NCBI GenBank assembly: GCA_013115125.1
Contig: JABANN010000017.1
Location: 1-64,000, forward strand
From: Perkinsus olseni
Lineage: Eukaryota > Perkinsozoa > Perkinsida
Direction of reading: 5' to 3'
Length of the DNA stretch: 64,000 bases
The notes beneath the pieces are model-generated. The model did not search any database. It was not told the DNA's origin and saw only the letters and a list, made by a program, of their open reading frames with translations. This document shows positions 24,331 to 35,343 of the stretch, one piece after another. The stretch's first letter is position 1. Every line of letters starts with the position of its first letter. The translations under genes and the position numbers were made by a program.

Positions 24331-27300
24331 ATGAGTACAGCTGGTGGAGCGTATCAAGATGGGACTGGACCTCGAGAAGGGGGGCATGCAGGCATCACCA
24401 TCGCTTTGCCAGCCCATCATCCTCTTTACCCGGGGGACTTAGCCGACATGTCGCCGTTACGACACTCCCTCTCCCGGCCTGAGAGAAGACAATCGGTACT
24501 AAGGCAAGGCGGGAAGGGTCACTTAGTGTTGGTATTCAGTCTATTAACGTGCTGGGCTTCGACCTGTATGATGCTGTTGAGGTCGAACAGAAGGGTTGGA
24601 GGGGCGCCAAGGAGTGGGTGCCCGGCACGATCGTGCAGGTGAATGCTCATAACAACACCTTCGACGTAAAGGTAATAAGGATATCTTTCCTCCCGCACGG
24701 CGAAGAATCTCGAGACAGGTCTTGAAACCGAATCAAGAGGGAGAGGTGTTGGAGAACGTGAGCCCAGTGAGGATGAGGCGCATTGCGGAGTCAAGGCACC
24801 CTCACCAGCAGAAGGGCCGCGATAGCCCTCAGTGTAATCCCACCACCACCGGCGCTCAGTCGGGCGATGGCGCGTCTTCAGTGGGTCCCGTCCCGGGAGA
24901 TTCTCCAACTCACGGTGGACAAGACTTTTTGAAACAACGTCATTTGGGAGCCGCGGACGCCTGTGAGATCATGGACGAGTTCAACTTCCAGATGCAGGCC
25001 AGTCTGTTCACTTCGAAGGTAGCCTTACAGTGAGGGCCTCACGTCGTATCATGCTAGTCGGGTAAGGTACTCAAGCAGCTTGATTCGGTCCCGGAGTCGG
25101 ACTTGATGGCGGTGTCTCCCTGTGTGAAGTCTCTGGCACATGTGAGAGGTAGTGAAGGGGGGCGTATCGTGAGTAGAGGGGGTGCTCTGGTGGTGGAAGA
25201 ATACTCGATCTGGGCTGCTCGATCGTCTCTGGTCGGTTCACGAATCCTTGAGTGGTTAACTCCTCTTTGAGGGTGTCCTGTACGTGCATGGGTGCTGTAT
25301 GTTGCAGAGAGGACGAGGAGTCGAGTGGAGAGCGGCGAGGGCCCCTTGCTGGACCGCTTCTTCTTCCAATGTGACACGGACGCGGCAGCCGGCCAGGCTT
25401 CCACTTTCCCTACTAGTGCGCAAGTGAGTTATTAAATGGCGTTGCTGAGGATCGAACCGGGGACCTGTTGTAGGTCATGAAGATGCTGGAGAGCATCACC
25501 GACTTCCACGCCAATTGTCCCTTCACGAACTCGGGTGGAGTGGCGGACGTCGCGATGGGCACCAACTGTATCGTAGCTGATCGTCACTGTGAGGAGGTAA
25601 ACTGAGCTATCGCGTCGCGCGCCAAAAAACTCGCTATAGCCTGACCGAATGGAGTCTGGTGTCTTGCTCCTCAGATTTGCAGTCCTGAGGCGATGGTACG
25701 GCTTCTGGATAAAATGTATGAGCTGCTCGAAATGGAGGCGCCGGTGAGCTCGCAGGCTGTCATAGTGACGATCCAGGTTCGAATCCGGGCTGGTGTCTTT
25801 TAGACCGCCCTTATATCGGTGACGGTACCAGCGGACGGTCGGTTGGTAGTGGTAGGAGACACTCATGGTCAGCTGGAAGATGTCTTGTGGATGCTGTTCA
25901 AGCATGGTGTACCCAACAGAAATAACGTGTAGTAAATATAGGATGTCGGAACTAGGGATCGAACCTGCGCGGGTCATAGATACCTTTTCAACGGCGACAT
26001 TGCTGATCGGGGAGGCCACGCTTTGGAGATCTTCACCTTGCTCTTCCTCTTCAAGCTACTATGTCCACAGAGTGTAGGCTTCTTGTCGTAATCCAAAGGT
26101 CCCTGGTTCGATCCCCACGCCCGGCAGGTATACATTCTCCGTGGCAATCACGAGGACGATTACTGTAACTTGAACTACGGCTTCCTTGCTGAACTCAGAC
26201 ATAAATTCGGTCAAGTTGAAGGTGGTCGGATGCATAAGGACTTCCTCAGGGTACACCACTCTCGGGCACTATCTTAGCTCGTACCACACCTTGCCCGCAT
26301 CAGGTCTTTTACAGCCTGCCCCTGTCATGCGTGATCGATTCCTGGGATGGATACTATCGCTGCCAACAAACGCATATGTTGGTCCAGCTCAAAGTTGGAT
26401 CATCCCCAGTAGCGGTGACGGACGTTCCCGGGCAGCATAGGAGAGTGGTAATGAGGGGGCGTACCGCGTAGCCTACCTGCTCTCCCCTCACTGCGCACCC
26501 GTCTCTTCCCGCAGCTGTGTCAGTGAGCACTTCATCATTCGATACCGATAATATGCTTTGGCGCTCGCCGCTGTACTCCCAATGGGAATTATCCTTATTT
26601 GGCTTCATGTTACAGCGGTCGATGGCACGGGAGGTGTACTCTACAGGTGCCCGTAGTGCTTCGTGAATGTTCGGGCGAGGACACCTCAGACAGCAGCTCG
26701 AGCGATGACGACGCGGATCTGAGCGCAGAGAATGGTTGGTATCAGGGAGGGGTGTCCGAAGAGAGGCTAGTGTTCGATAAGCGTGTTGGTGTCCGAGGCC
26801 TGAATGAAAATGGCGATACTGAGGTACAGTGGGGCGGTACTCTTCCGAGTGCATCCAAGCACTTCTGCTGCTGCTGATGCTGATGGTGGTGGTCAGATCA
26901 AGTGGTCTTCGGGAGACATCTGGACCTACGTATCGCCTCGCCTCATCGTGCTTCATGGTGGTCTGCCGATGCACCCGGGCTCGGGCTCGCCGATAAGCAC
27001 TCAAAGACCCACCGGAGCTTTTGCTTCCTTATTCTCGTAAGAGCAGTGTGTATAGCCAGTGTCGTCGAGCCTGTGAGTTTCCTCGAGAAAGGTCGTTGGT
27101 TCGATTCCCTCGCCGACCATTTTCCATTTTAGGGGCTCCTCGGCGATGGGGTCACAAGCCGGCGGCAGCAGCAGCAGCCAGGATGACGATGGGAGGAGGT
27201 GTGTCCTTCTCAAGTACTTCCATCAGCTCCCGAATCGCATGAGGATACCGAGCTCACCGCAAGGAGTGTTCGAACAGTGGATGTATCAGATCCTCTGGAG

Positions 27301-30300
27301 CGATCCAAGGTCATAATGAGAGGGGTGGTGGGCGTTACCCTTATCTATTCTTATTCGCCTCGTGAAGGGTCCGAAACTCGACAAAGCGCGATGTTTGCTG
27401 CAAATTTGTTGGTCGGAATGGACTCGGTAGTTGTTGCTGCGGTGCTCACCATTTTGAGGGCTGGTTGTGATGAGGATGAAGGGTCTCTCGTTCGCAGGGA
27501 AGTTGGTGACACGAAGGGAAGAGGTACTCCGTTCTACCCCGATGACACCGAGCTGTTCTGCGACCGGAACAACATCCACACCGTCATCCGGTAGTACCAG
27601 AGGGTCGCTGTCTGCTCCTAATCCTTGGTTGTAGGAGTCATCAGCTGCCGGCCATGCAAAGAGGATTCTCCTTCCATCACAAGCATAAGCTCATCACCAT
27701 ATTCTCGGCGAGTAACTATTGTGGAACCTCTCAGAACTATGGAGGTAGTACTGGGATCACGCGTCTCCTTCTTGAGGGGCACGTGTGTGGACAGTGGATA
27801 CTGCCGAACTGGGCTAAACGGTGTGACTGAGAAGAAAGTTCGTGACGTAAAACATGCAATAGTTGGGCCACTATGCCACTGAGCGCGAGAACGGTGGTCG
27901 AGGTATCGAAGCAATGACGAAGTGGTGGGTGCTGCCTGGGGCATCAGTTGTAGTAGCAGCTCCGGCTGCTCTCACCGCTTGGCCTAGTGGTCTCCTCTCT
28001 GCATCTTACATTCTTCCCGTTATAGCCTGTATATCGAATGGTTGTTGGCCTTGCCAGCGGTCTCACCATTGCAATTTTCTTCTCTCCATTGGTCCCCTCG
28101 TCTACACGTCTTTCTTGAACATAACCTGTGTCCTCCCCGTGGAATCGCTGGGACTATGTTCTTTAGTATCGGTATCGCTGATATACCAACAATCTTATTA
28201 CTCTCAGTGATTCTTGACCCAGAACAGTCGTAGTGCTTCAATGAGGCTTGTGAGAGAATCTCACCGTGTCCTGATCACTCGACATTTTGATCAGCTATTG
28301 TGATGGAGAAGTCTGCTTGGCATCGCCCAGCTAGCCGACCCCGTAGTTTCCCGTTTTAGGTCTTCTCATCTTCACCACGGAACTCTTCCCCGAGATACAG
28401 TATTCTCGTAACCTGTTCGAGCATTGGAGCCCTCCTCTCTCCGTCATACAAGATGTTTACTCCAAGGTCAGTCGCGGCAGCACCGTTCGAGCGCTCTCAA
28501 TTTCCATTTCTTGGTCAGCACAAGAATGCCAGTCAAGACGTACGACAGTACATCGCCAGAGAGACAGAATCGGCGCGGATGCCGACTGACATGAACAGCA
28601 GCACAAAGTGGCTGCATATCGAGGAGAAGGTCTCGGAGTACGCCATGTCACTGATTGTGCAAAACAAGAGACATCTGTGGACTAACTTGTGGACGCGGGA
28701 TGAGGATAAAACTATGAGGGTGGATCTTGCCGATTGGGAAGATGTGATAATGGCGGGGTGTGGTATCGAAGGGCCATTTTGTGATTCGATCGCATCAGGC
28801 CTGCGCCCAAGTAGTGGGGCATCAGTTCCCTTGGAGGACCCTATTCGTGCAGCTGGATATTGAAGAGGAGGATGATGGCACTGTGGACTACCTGGACTTC
28901 CTCAATAGGTTCAGAGCTAGTCTTCGGGACGAGAGTGGTAATAGGTGGGGGGCCTCTGCCGGGTCAAGGGGGCTGTCCAGCTAGACGCTTTTCCACTGAA
29001 GAAACAGCATCACCAGGATTGGCCGCCTGCTCGATTTCGTACCACTCCTCGCTGTAGGTCCCTTCGATTCCTGGCTGGCATCAGTCGTTCTTGGATTCTT
29101 TATGGATATTCTCAATGCTGATATGGCAATACAACAAGACCTGCTCACTGGGTAAGAGGAAATCTTGCTATCTTACGATTTCTCAACGCGGACTATGAAT
29201 GGTGAGTCCATCCAGGCTTCATCATCTCAGGGAACCCGGCGAGAACCTTATAAACTACGAGCAGTTCGAACGGTCACTCCGCGACAACTGTCCAGACTTG
29301 ACAATCACGCATGTACGGATTTCATCGCTCCGCTAGGGAAATAGTTCATGTTTCACTCTTTTCAGATCCAACTTGTCTGGCAAGCCCTCATTGAGTGTTC
29401 CACCCCTGAGCGCCGTCGTGCTGGCCTGGTGGACGCTCGCCAGTTCGTGTGTGCTTGCGGCGAGTTCTATCGAGCCCGATGGGTAGTAGGAAATGGGTAT
29501 TATTTTTTGCATCGCTCCGTCGTCTCAGGATCTACACGAGCCCGTCTTTTCGACTGCACAGACCTTACCGTCGGCCAATGAGGAGGAGATGCTTGAGAAG
29601 ATTATGGACTTCCTCCCGAGACTGCGGGATTCCATCGAACAGAAATATGATAATGACACTCAGGTTGGCAATGGGGGAGTGTGCATATCATCAGACCTCT
29701 TGAATTTGGCGGTGGTCCGTATCTTTCTCTTCTGTATAGATCTCGGGCGAGGTCGGTTGGACCGAGTTGGTTGCACTCCTAAGAGTCTTCGTTTCCAAAC
29801 TACTGTCTCCAGTTTTTAGATGGAATTGCATTTTTCCGTCGTCTGAGAGTTTGCGATTTCTTGGCTGTTTCAGCGATTCTTCGAAGAAAAAATAGAAGAT
29901 CCCGCAAAGAAGAAGATTCCCGGCGCGGTCTCTAATGAAGGTCAGTCTATCATCCATCAGCGCACCACCACCACCGTCATTCATTTCCACAGACTTCGTC
30001 AACGCGTTGACCGCCGAGCTTCCCTCTTTGGGTATCACCGAGCTACCATCGCGCAACTTCCTCGAGCTTACCGCTCGCATGATGGAATCTAGCAGCGCCA
30101 CCAGCAACGGCCATCCGGCCGGCCGAGGAGCTCGCCTGGTCAGCTCAACCAACAGCGGCTACGTATCTTTGTTCCGCTTCATGGCTACACTGCACGTCGA
30201 TGGTACGGAGGCTGGCCGGGTGATGGCTCAGAAGATCATGGAACATAGCTGCGCGGCAACCTACTTCCACCGGAATGCGTTCAAGTGCGCATGTGCGCGG

Positions 30301-31241
30301 CTGGATCCGCAAAACTGTGGAGAGATTTCGAAGAGGAATTTCCGGAAGGCATTCACGGCTCTTAACCAGGCCTTGGATCCTGAATGGCGACTGACAAAGT
30401 GGGGAGGGGACAGGGTGAAGCGTGGGTCGACGGGATTATCGTCAGGTTGCAAATCGACGCTGCGTTGGACCATTTCGACTGGACTGTGGATGCAGATGAA
30501 GAGTTCACTGATGGTGGGTGATGGCAGCTCATTTCGTTGTACCTGGTGGATTTGCTCAGCATCATCGTCCGATCAAGACATGAAGTCCGTGGATGAGGAG
30601 CCACCAGCTGGGCAGGCCAGGCGTCCCACGCTGGGGGCCCTATCAGCTTCCAACACCAACAGTGCTTTGGAAATGCTCAGGGGTGAGCTAAGATGCTCTC
30701 TATCGCGTTCTCTTGTAGAATTGGAGAAGGGACGGGTGTTCACCTACGCTGGTGATTCTCCCCTTCCTTAAGAAGGTGTCTTGAATTGAGATGTTCGCGA
30801 AGAGTGGTATAGAGAATATACTCAGTGAGAGAGGATACCACACTAAAATATAGACTTATACGTGATACCACACCAATGGTTAGTATGAGCATGCAAGTGA
30901 CGGAACTAAATAGGACTAAGTGGATTCAAATATAATATTATATTCTTTCTGTCAGAGCGTTCGCGGACCCGTTCCTCGGCCCGCCTGATGCTGCCACCGG
31001 GCGCGAGTACGTCCGCTCCGATGGTGTTGGACCAACCACAACCGGAGCAATTGGATCAAAAGATGTGGATAAACTACGATCAATTCTTGAGGTCATTCGA
31101 GATAGCTGATTGGAGGAAGAACAGCAGGTGGGCGAAAAGCCCACGATTACATGCATCGCTCCGCTCATTTTTTGTGACATTTTTCTCAGAGCTGGCTCCT
31201 TCGGTTGGCATCTGCTGCGAAACAGCATGTTGAGATTTTAG
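24331..31241 (+). CDS. PPEF-type Ser/Thr phosphatase with N-terminal extension and many C-terminal EF-hands
   Basis: The longest gene here, over twenty short exons. The N-terminal part includes a Tudor-like segment ('[16 protein letters not shown]...[11 protein letters not shown]'). The PPP catalytic core reads '[20 protein letters not shown]', '[20 protein letters not shown]', '[20 protein letters not shown]', '[14 protein letters not shown]', '[16 protein letters not shown]', '[20 protein letters not shown]' and '[15 protein letters not shown]'. Metal ligands are present ([17 protein letters not shown]), though the usual GDYVDRG is NGDIADRG. This and the SASNYCG motif match the PPEF/PP7-like branch. 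After the core come EF-hand segments such as '[20 protein letters not shown]', '[14 protein letters not shown]', '[20 protein letters not shown]' and '[20 protein letters not shown]'. Five introns between 25.4 and 27.2 kb hold tRNA T-arms. The stop is placed at 31239-31241; whether all EF-hand exons belong to one transcript is inferred. Confidence 0.75.
25424..25473 (+). repeat. 50-nt intron with tRNA T-arm, antisense
   Basis: Intron between codons CAA and GTC (exon residues TSAQ and VMKML). It contains GGATCGAACC (25449-25458), the reverse complement of a B box, followed by GGGGACCTG. Read on the minus strand this is AGGTC plus a T-arm. The frame is kept when it is removed. Confidence 0.85.
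25744..25803 (+). repeat. 60-nt intron with tRNA T-arm, sense
   Basis: Phase-0 intron between EMEAP and TALISV. GGTTCGAATCC is at 25776-25786. The T-stem strands CCAGG and CCGGG pair at four of five positions. Confidence 0.85.
25929..25979 (+). repeat. 51-nt intron with tRNA T-arm, antisense
   Basis: The intron splits the Val codon of NRNN-V-YLFNGD in the catalytic core, and only removal of these 51 bases keeps the phosphatase frame. The antisense B box GGATCGAACC is at 25956-25965. Confidence 0.85.
26074..26127 (+). repeat. 54-nt intron with tRNA 3'-half, sense
   Basis: Lies between LLCPQS and VYILRGNHE. It contains AAAGGTC, then GGTTCGATCC at 26105-26114, and an anticodon-loop-like GTCGTAATCC just upstream. 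This is roughly tRNA positions 27-72. Confidence 0.85.
27037..27132 (+). repeat. 96-nt intron with near-complete tRNA-like sequence, sense
   Basis: The longest T-arm intron. AAAGGTC, then GGTTCGATTCC (27098-27108), then CGCCGACCA. Upstream there is a small TTTC/GAAA hairpin in the anticodon-arm position and a degenerate A-box-like TAGCCAGTGTCG. The 5' and 3' acceptor strands do not pair, so it is not a functional tRNA. Confidence 0.75.
29323..31163 (+). repeat. three introns of one gene sharing CATCGCTCCG
   Basis: The ten-base block occurs at 29323-29332, 29510-29519 and 31154-31163. Each copy is inside a short intron of the phosphatase/EF-hand gene and upstream of a pyrimidine-rich acceptor. 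A fourth plus-strand copy (14011-14020) is in an exon of the J-domain gene and is probably chance. Confidence 0.6.
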
Positions 31242-31692
31242 ACGACACTTCTGTGATAAAATTGTGTCTCACTCCCCCTCGTCATCATCATCACCGTCGT
31301 GGTTGTTGTGACGATGGTACCTTATCGGTCCATCGGCAGCAGCAGCCTCGTCTGTGGTTCCATTTCATCGAATCGCTTATGTTTCGCACACCCTCTAGTG
31401 GCCGCGTTAGTTGCCTTTAAATCCTCACATGCTTAGCATGCTTCTATACCGAAAATGGTCTATCTTCTGATTCGCTGATATGTCTATCATTGACAAATGG
31501 CGCTTTCCTCCTGTACACCTTCTTCAAGACATTAGTTTGCTCCGGAGTAACATTGATGTGCTAAGGGACACTAGGATAACCAAACGTCAGAAGAGGATGG
31601 TAACAACAACACCTTTTCAAGAGCATACTTCTCCTTATTTCTCAATGTTGTCTATATTATTATGGTACCTGTCATTACCCAACTCATCATCA
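31242..31692. other. convergent intergenic stretch
   Basis: About 450 bases between the 3' ends of two convergent EF-hand genes. It holds a (CAT/CAC) rich patch near 31280-31300. No exon or RNA gene is supported. Confidence 0.5.
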
Positions 31693-34600
31693 TTAAAACC
31701 GCCGCATCCCCCACCAGGCAAGGAATTCCTTCATCCCAACCTCCCCTTGCGGGTCCTTCTCGACGGACAGCCAGAATTGCTCTAGCCTTGCCTTTGGAAG
31801 AAGGGCCGGTCGGGAGCTATCCATACCTGAGGACACCACCGTCTGCCCGCCACACTTCCGAGTTGTCGCACCCATGAGCTCCATGACCAGCGTCTGAAAC
31901 TCGTCACGATCGATTTTTCCAGATCCGTCGGCGTCGAGCCGGTTGAACTTCCTACAAAATCGCCAGCAGCGGCGCCGTTATGTTGCTGCTGCTGGCCTTA
32001 CTTTTGTATTGCCTCAGCGTCCGGTATCGGCACGCTCAGGGCTCGGGCCATTTGCCGGAGCTCTCGCTCGGGAGTTCGTAGGAGGGCTCTCTGAGTTATG
32101 CATGAGTCGACATTATGATACGCACAACAGTATCCGCTATTCTCCCAACTGCCAGACCGACCTCGGAGAAGTAGTCCTCGAGCTCCTCTGGCCTAGGTGG
32201 TCGGAAAATCTCTGATTGCATCCTTCGGGGTATGAGGGTCTGCCGCCCTGATCATGATGATGGCCGTGCTAACTAACAGCCTTTCTCGTCACACCCACCG
32301 CCAATCTGCTCTATCAGTTCCCGCCGGGCCGTGTCCTTCGCTTCGCTCTTTCGCCGTAGCTCCTCGCGCCTAGCGTCGGCCTCTGTTACACTGGACAGCT
32401 CATTACGCATCCTAGGAAAAGTAAGCGTCACGCGCCACGAAACTCACCACCACTGTGGGAGCTCTCACATCTGCATTCGCCTTCTCTGGGAGGCGAAGTC
32501 GCTGACGGCTTGCTCGATCCGTCGACCCTGAGCGACAGTCTTGGATACTCAAGCGTTTGAAATCAGCTGGCGCAACCCACAACGGCAGCGATGGCCTCGA
32601 TCTCCTCCCTCTGTAGCCGAGCCAGCGCTGCTGTGTCGTGCAGGTCCCTCGGCAGATGGGCTGCCAATGTCTCGAGCGAATGAACTCCTTGTCGGAAGGC
32701 AAATTTAACCCAACTGAGGTACAGGTCACCAAGGTCAGATACAGAGCGGAAGATACTTCTTCCGTTCGTCCAGCTTCGCAGCCGCTTTGACGTTATTCAT
32801 GAGCCTGATGAACTCCTGCTCCGGACTCTGGGCTGTCCACTGTGGATGGTGGAATGGTCGGACACCCTTCTCCTCTGCCACAGGCGGAATGATGGTGATG
32901 GCGATGCTGCTGTTGGTTGCCTACCTGATCGTTGCCTCTCCTCGATGATAGCAGCCACTCTGTTGCAGTAGTGCTTCCATTGGCCCTCCTGTGGCATCTC
33001 TTGCCATCGTACTCGAGGAGTACACCTACGCCAGCGGGCATGGCCGAAGGATCATTCCCTGGACATGTTCTACTTGCGGCCGACCAACTCGTTGATGTCG
33101 ATGTCGCCGCTGACATTATCATCGAACAACTTGAACACTTGCCGGATGGTCAAGCCGCCCGACACCTATTGGAGCGATCGCTGCTCAGCAGTGCATCGGT
33201 GGTGGTGGCACGTACCAAATGCCAAGGAATTCTCAGTCGATTAAGGCCATCCTCGAACTCATGCAAGGACAGGTCCCCATTAGCGTTCAAGTCCATACGC
33301 CTGTAGGCCTTCTCCACGGACCCGCAGGTGAGGACAAGGGCTTCCCTGCGCAGTAAAGGCTCGCGGCTTGCGAGACGCTGATCGTTATCACCTGAGAGCG
33401 GCCCTTGGAGGCATCGCCTTTAAGTGCTCAATACTGATCAGCTGTCCAGTAGTGGTGAGGACCTGGTGGAGGACAGGGAGGGGTGTCGTGTCGTTTTCTA
33501 CTACACTCACCTGCCACTCAGCCCCGTACTCTCCTCCCGCTTGAGATGCCCCCGAGAGTGATGGCCTCCGACTATGCCCGCCTGAGAACTGCACGTCGAG
33601 CCGCTGCTCGCCAGTAGGAATGTCACCTTTCCCGTGTATGGGAGGACGCAAAGCGGCGCCCTGTTCTTCGTCATGCCACGGTAGCCCTCGGGCATCCTCC
33701 GCAAGGTCTTTCGATGAGGTTGACGTCCTTGCCGAAGGACGCTTCCCCTCATCGCCTTGCCCAAGGCTCAGCCTTTCTTGCGACGCCCCTTTCTCGCTTA
33801 GTATACTCTTGGGTACGCATTCCTTCGTCCCCACAGTGGTCTGCGGAAGCGGCATTCAAGCTGCATCACGGTCGCTCTGCTCACCCGAGACCCCCTCTTT
33901 CGCCCCTCGGCAACGTGTACATCGACAACCTTCGCGCAGACCGCGGCCGCAACCAAGCAGGCTATCTGCAGCAGTGAGATGAGGCCCGTCGTAGACCCCA
34001 TCGGCCTACCTTCCTGCACTCAGCAGGGTCGATACGTCCGTCTGTGAAGTCCCTGGATACCGTAGCGCTTGGTGCGGATTGATCAGCTTCCTTGGTACGA
34101 GGGTCGAATACTTCGGGCAGGCCCTTCTTTTCTGGAACTCGATCAGGGATCTGAAAGAAGTCGAGGCGTCACCTAGGTGCTGTTCTACGTGCGCCGCAAT
34201 GATATCAGCTCCACCCAGAATTTTGGGTTGAGGCTATGACTTCACGAGCGTGAGAGAATAATGATACACCATCGTACAGCTTTTCCCCTACCATCTGTCC
34301 CGCCTGTGTTGTTTCAGGAGATGGCTCCCCTCGTGCGCTCTGTTGTAGCCTCTCTAGTCTGAGGTGTGCCATACCACTCCGTCCGCGCATCCTATTTCGT
34401 CACCTTGCCCGCGTCGTGTTGTATTCCTTCACCATTAGCCCTATACTTCGTGCTTGCCGCTTCAGCTCAGCCTCGACCCTCCGCAGATCCCTCTGCAGCT
34501 GCCAAGTACATCCGTGGAGACCACACCAAGCGTGGCAGCCTTCTACATTTTTCCGGCGTTGTGCCCCCTTTTGGCGTCGGATAGCCGGTAGATGATCTCC

Positions 34601-35000
34601 AATCCGGTAGATGCTCTCCAGTGAGTGCTTGGGTGTCGTTGAGAAGGAGCCCTTGGTGGTCGTGGTGGCCTGCAGTACACCATGCCAGCCTCTGTTGCCG
34701 TCGGTGTCCCTACTGTAGCAGCCATCGTCGAGACTGTCCGATGCATCGTTGCTGTGTGTATTGGCGGCAGGTGTATGCTGTCAGTCTGCTGTCTTGGGCT
34801 ACAAATGTCCGCCTCTGATGGTGATGTCTTTTCGTATCTGTCGCTGATCCACTCACAAGAAGCTCCTTGGGTGGTACGATACCCGTCTGTTGTCAGCAAT
34901 GTGGCGAGGCTTCTCGTTCGTCGCTGGCGTTTCCTCCAAGGCCCTCCTCCTCCTCTTCCAGTGTGAGTGGCAGCAAGGGATGCTACGGCTATAGCTAGTG
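31693..35000 (-). CDS. multi-EF-hand protein, start unresolved
   Basis: Minus-strand exons give several EF-hand loops. The C-terminal one is 'KFNRLDADGSGKIDRDEFQT'. Upstream are 'RRMDLNANGDLSLHEFEDGL', 'IRQVFKLFDDNVSGDIDINE' and a looser 'RDFTDGRIDPAECRKIACLV'. The first three loops keep the alternating acidic ligands and the central Gly, so they should bind Ca. Between them are a helical arginine/glutamate segment ('ELSSVTEADARREELRRKSE') and IFRPPRPEELEDYFSE. Farther upstream lie 'LQRDLRRVEAELKRQARSIG' and 'PQPKILGGADIIAAHIPDRV', still in plausible splice continuity. The stop follows WWGMRRF at 31693. The gene may begin near 35.0 kb, but no first ATG is secure. It runs tail to tail with the phosphatase/EF-hand gene. 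Confidence 0.6.
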
Positions 35001-35343
35001 ATGACATGACATTTCAGTTTTACAAGTAACAGCACAGTCAACTGGAAGGAGGACCAGTACCCTCACCGGTGTTGAGTTAAAAGTCGTTCTTCAGTCTATT
35101 GCCGTGGCACCAGTACTTGAGACATACTCTTGCTTCATGATGATGATCATCAACCTTGGAAATCTGGGCGCGCGCGATTTAGACTGCGCAGTTCTGCCAA
35201 GAGCACTTGTTGCGTTGCTTTCGATTGGCCTTGCTGGGCCTCCCGTGAATGAGTGAAGAGAGGGGCCATGAGGTTAGGTAAGGCACAGATCGTATTCCCT
35301 GTCAAGTAGCAAGTTTCTGATAATTCCCCCAACGGCATCATTA

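Noticed and set aside
27037-27132. A functional tRNA gene
   Set aside because: The acceptor strands do not pair, the A box is degenerate and the segment is an in-frame intron. No intact tRNA, rRNA or spliced-leader RNA gene was recognised anywhere in the window.
33798-34019. Signal-peptide-like frame starting MGSTTGLISLLQ
   Set aside because: Its first residues come from an intron. Splicing at the AG before IACLVAAAV joins it in frame to RDFTDGRIDPAECRK, an EF-hand-like segment, so it is an internal exon.
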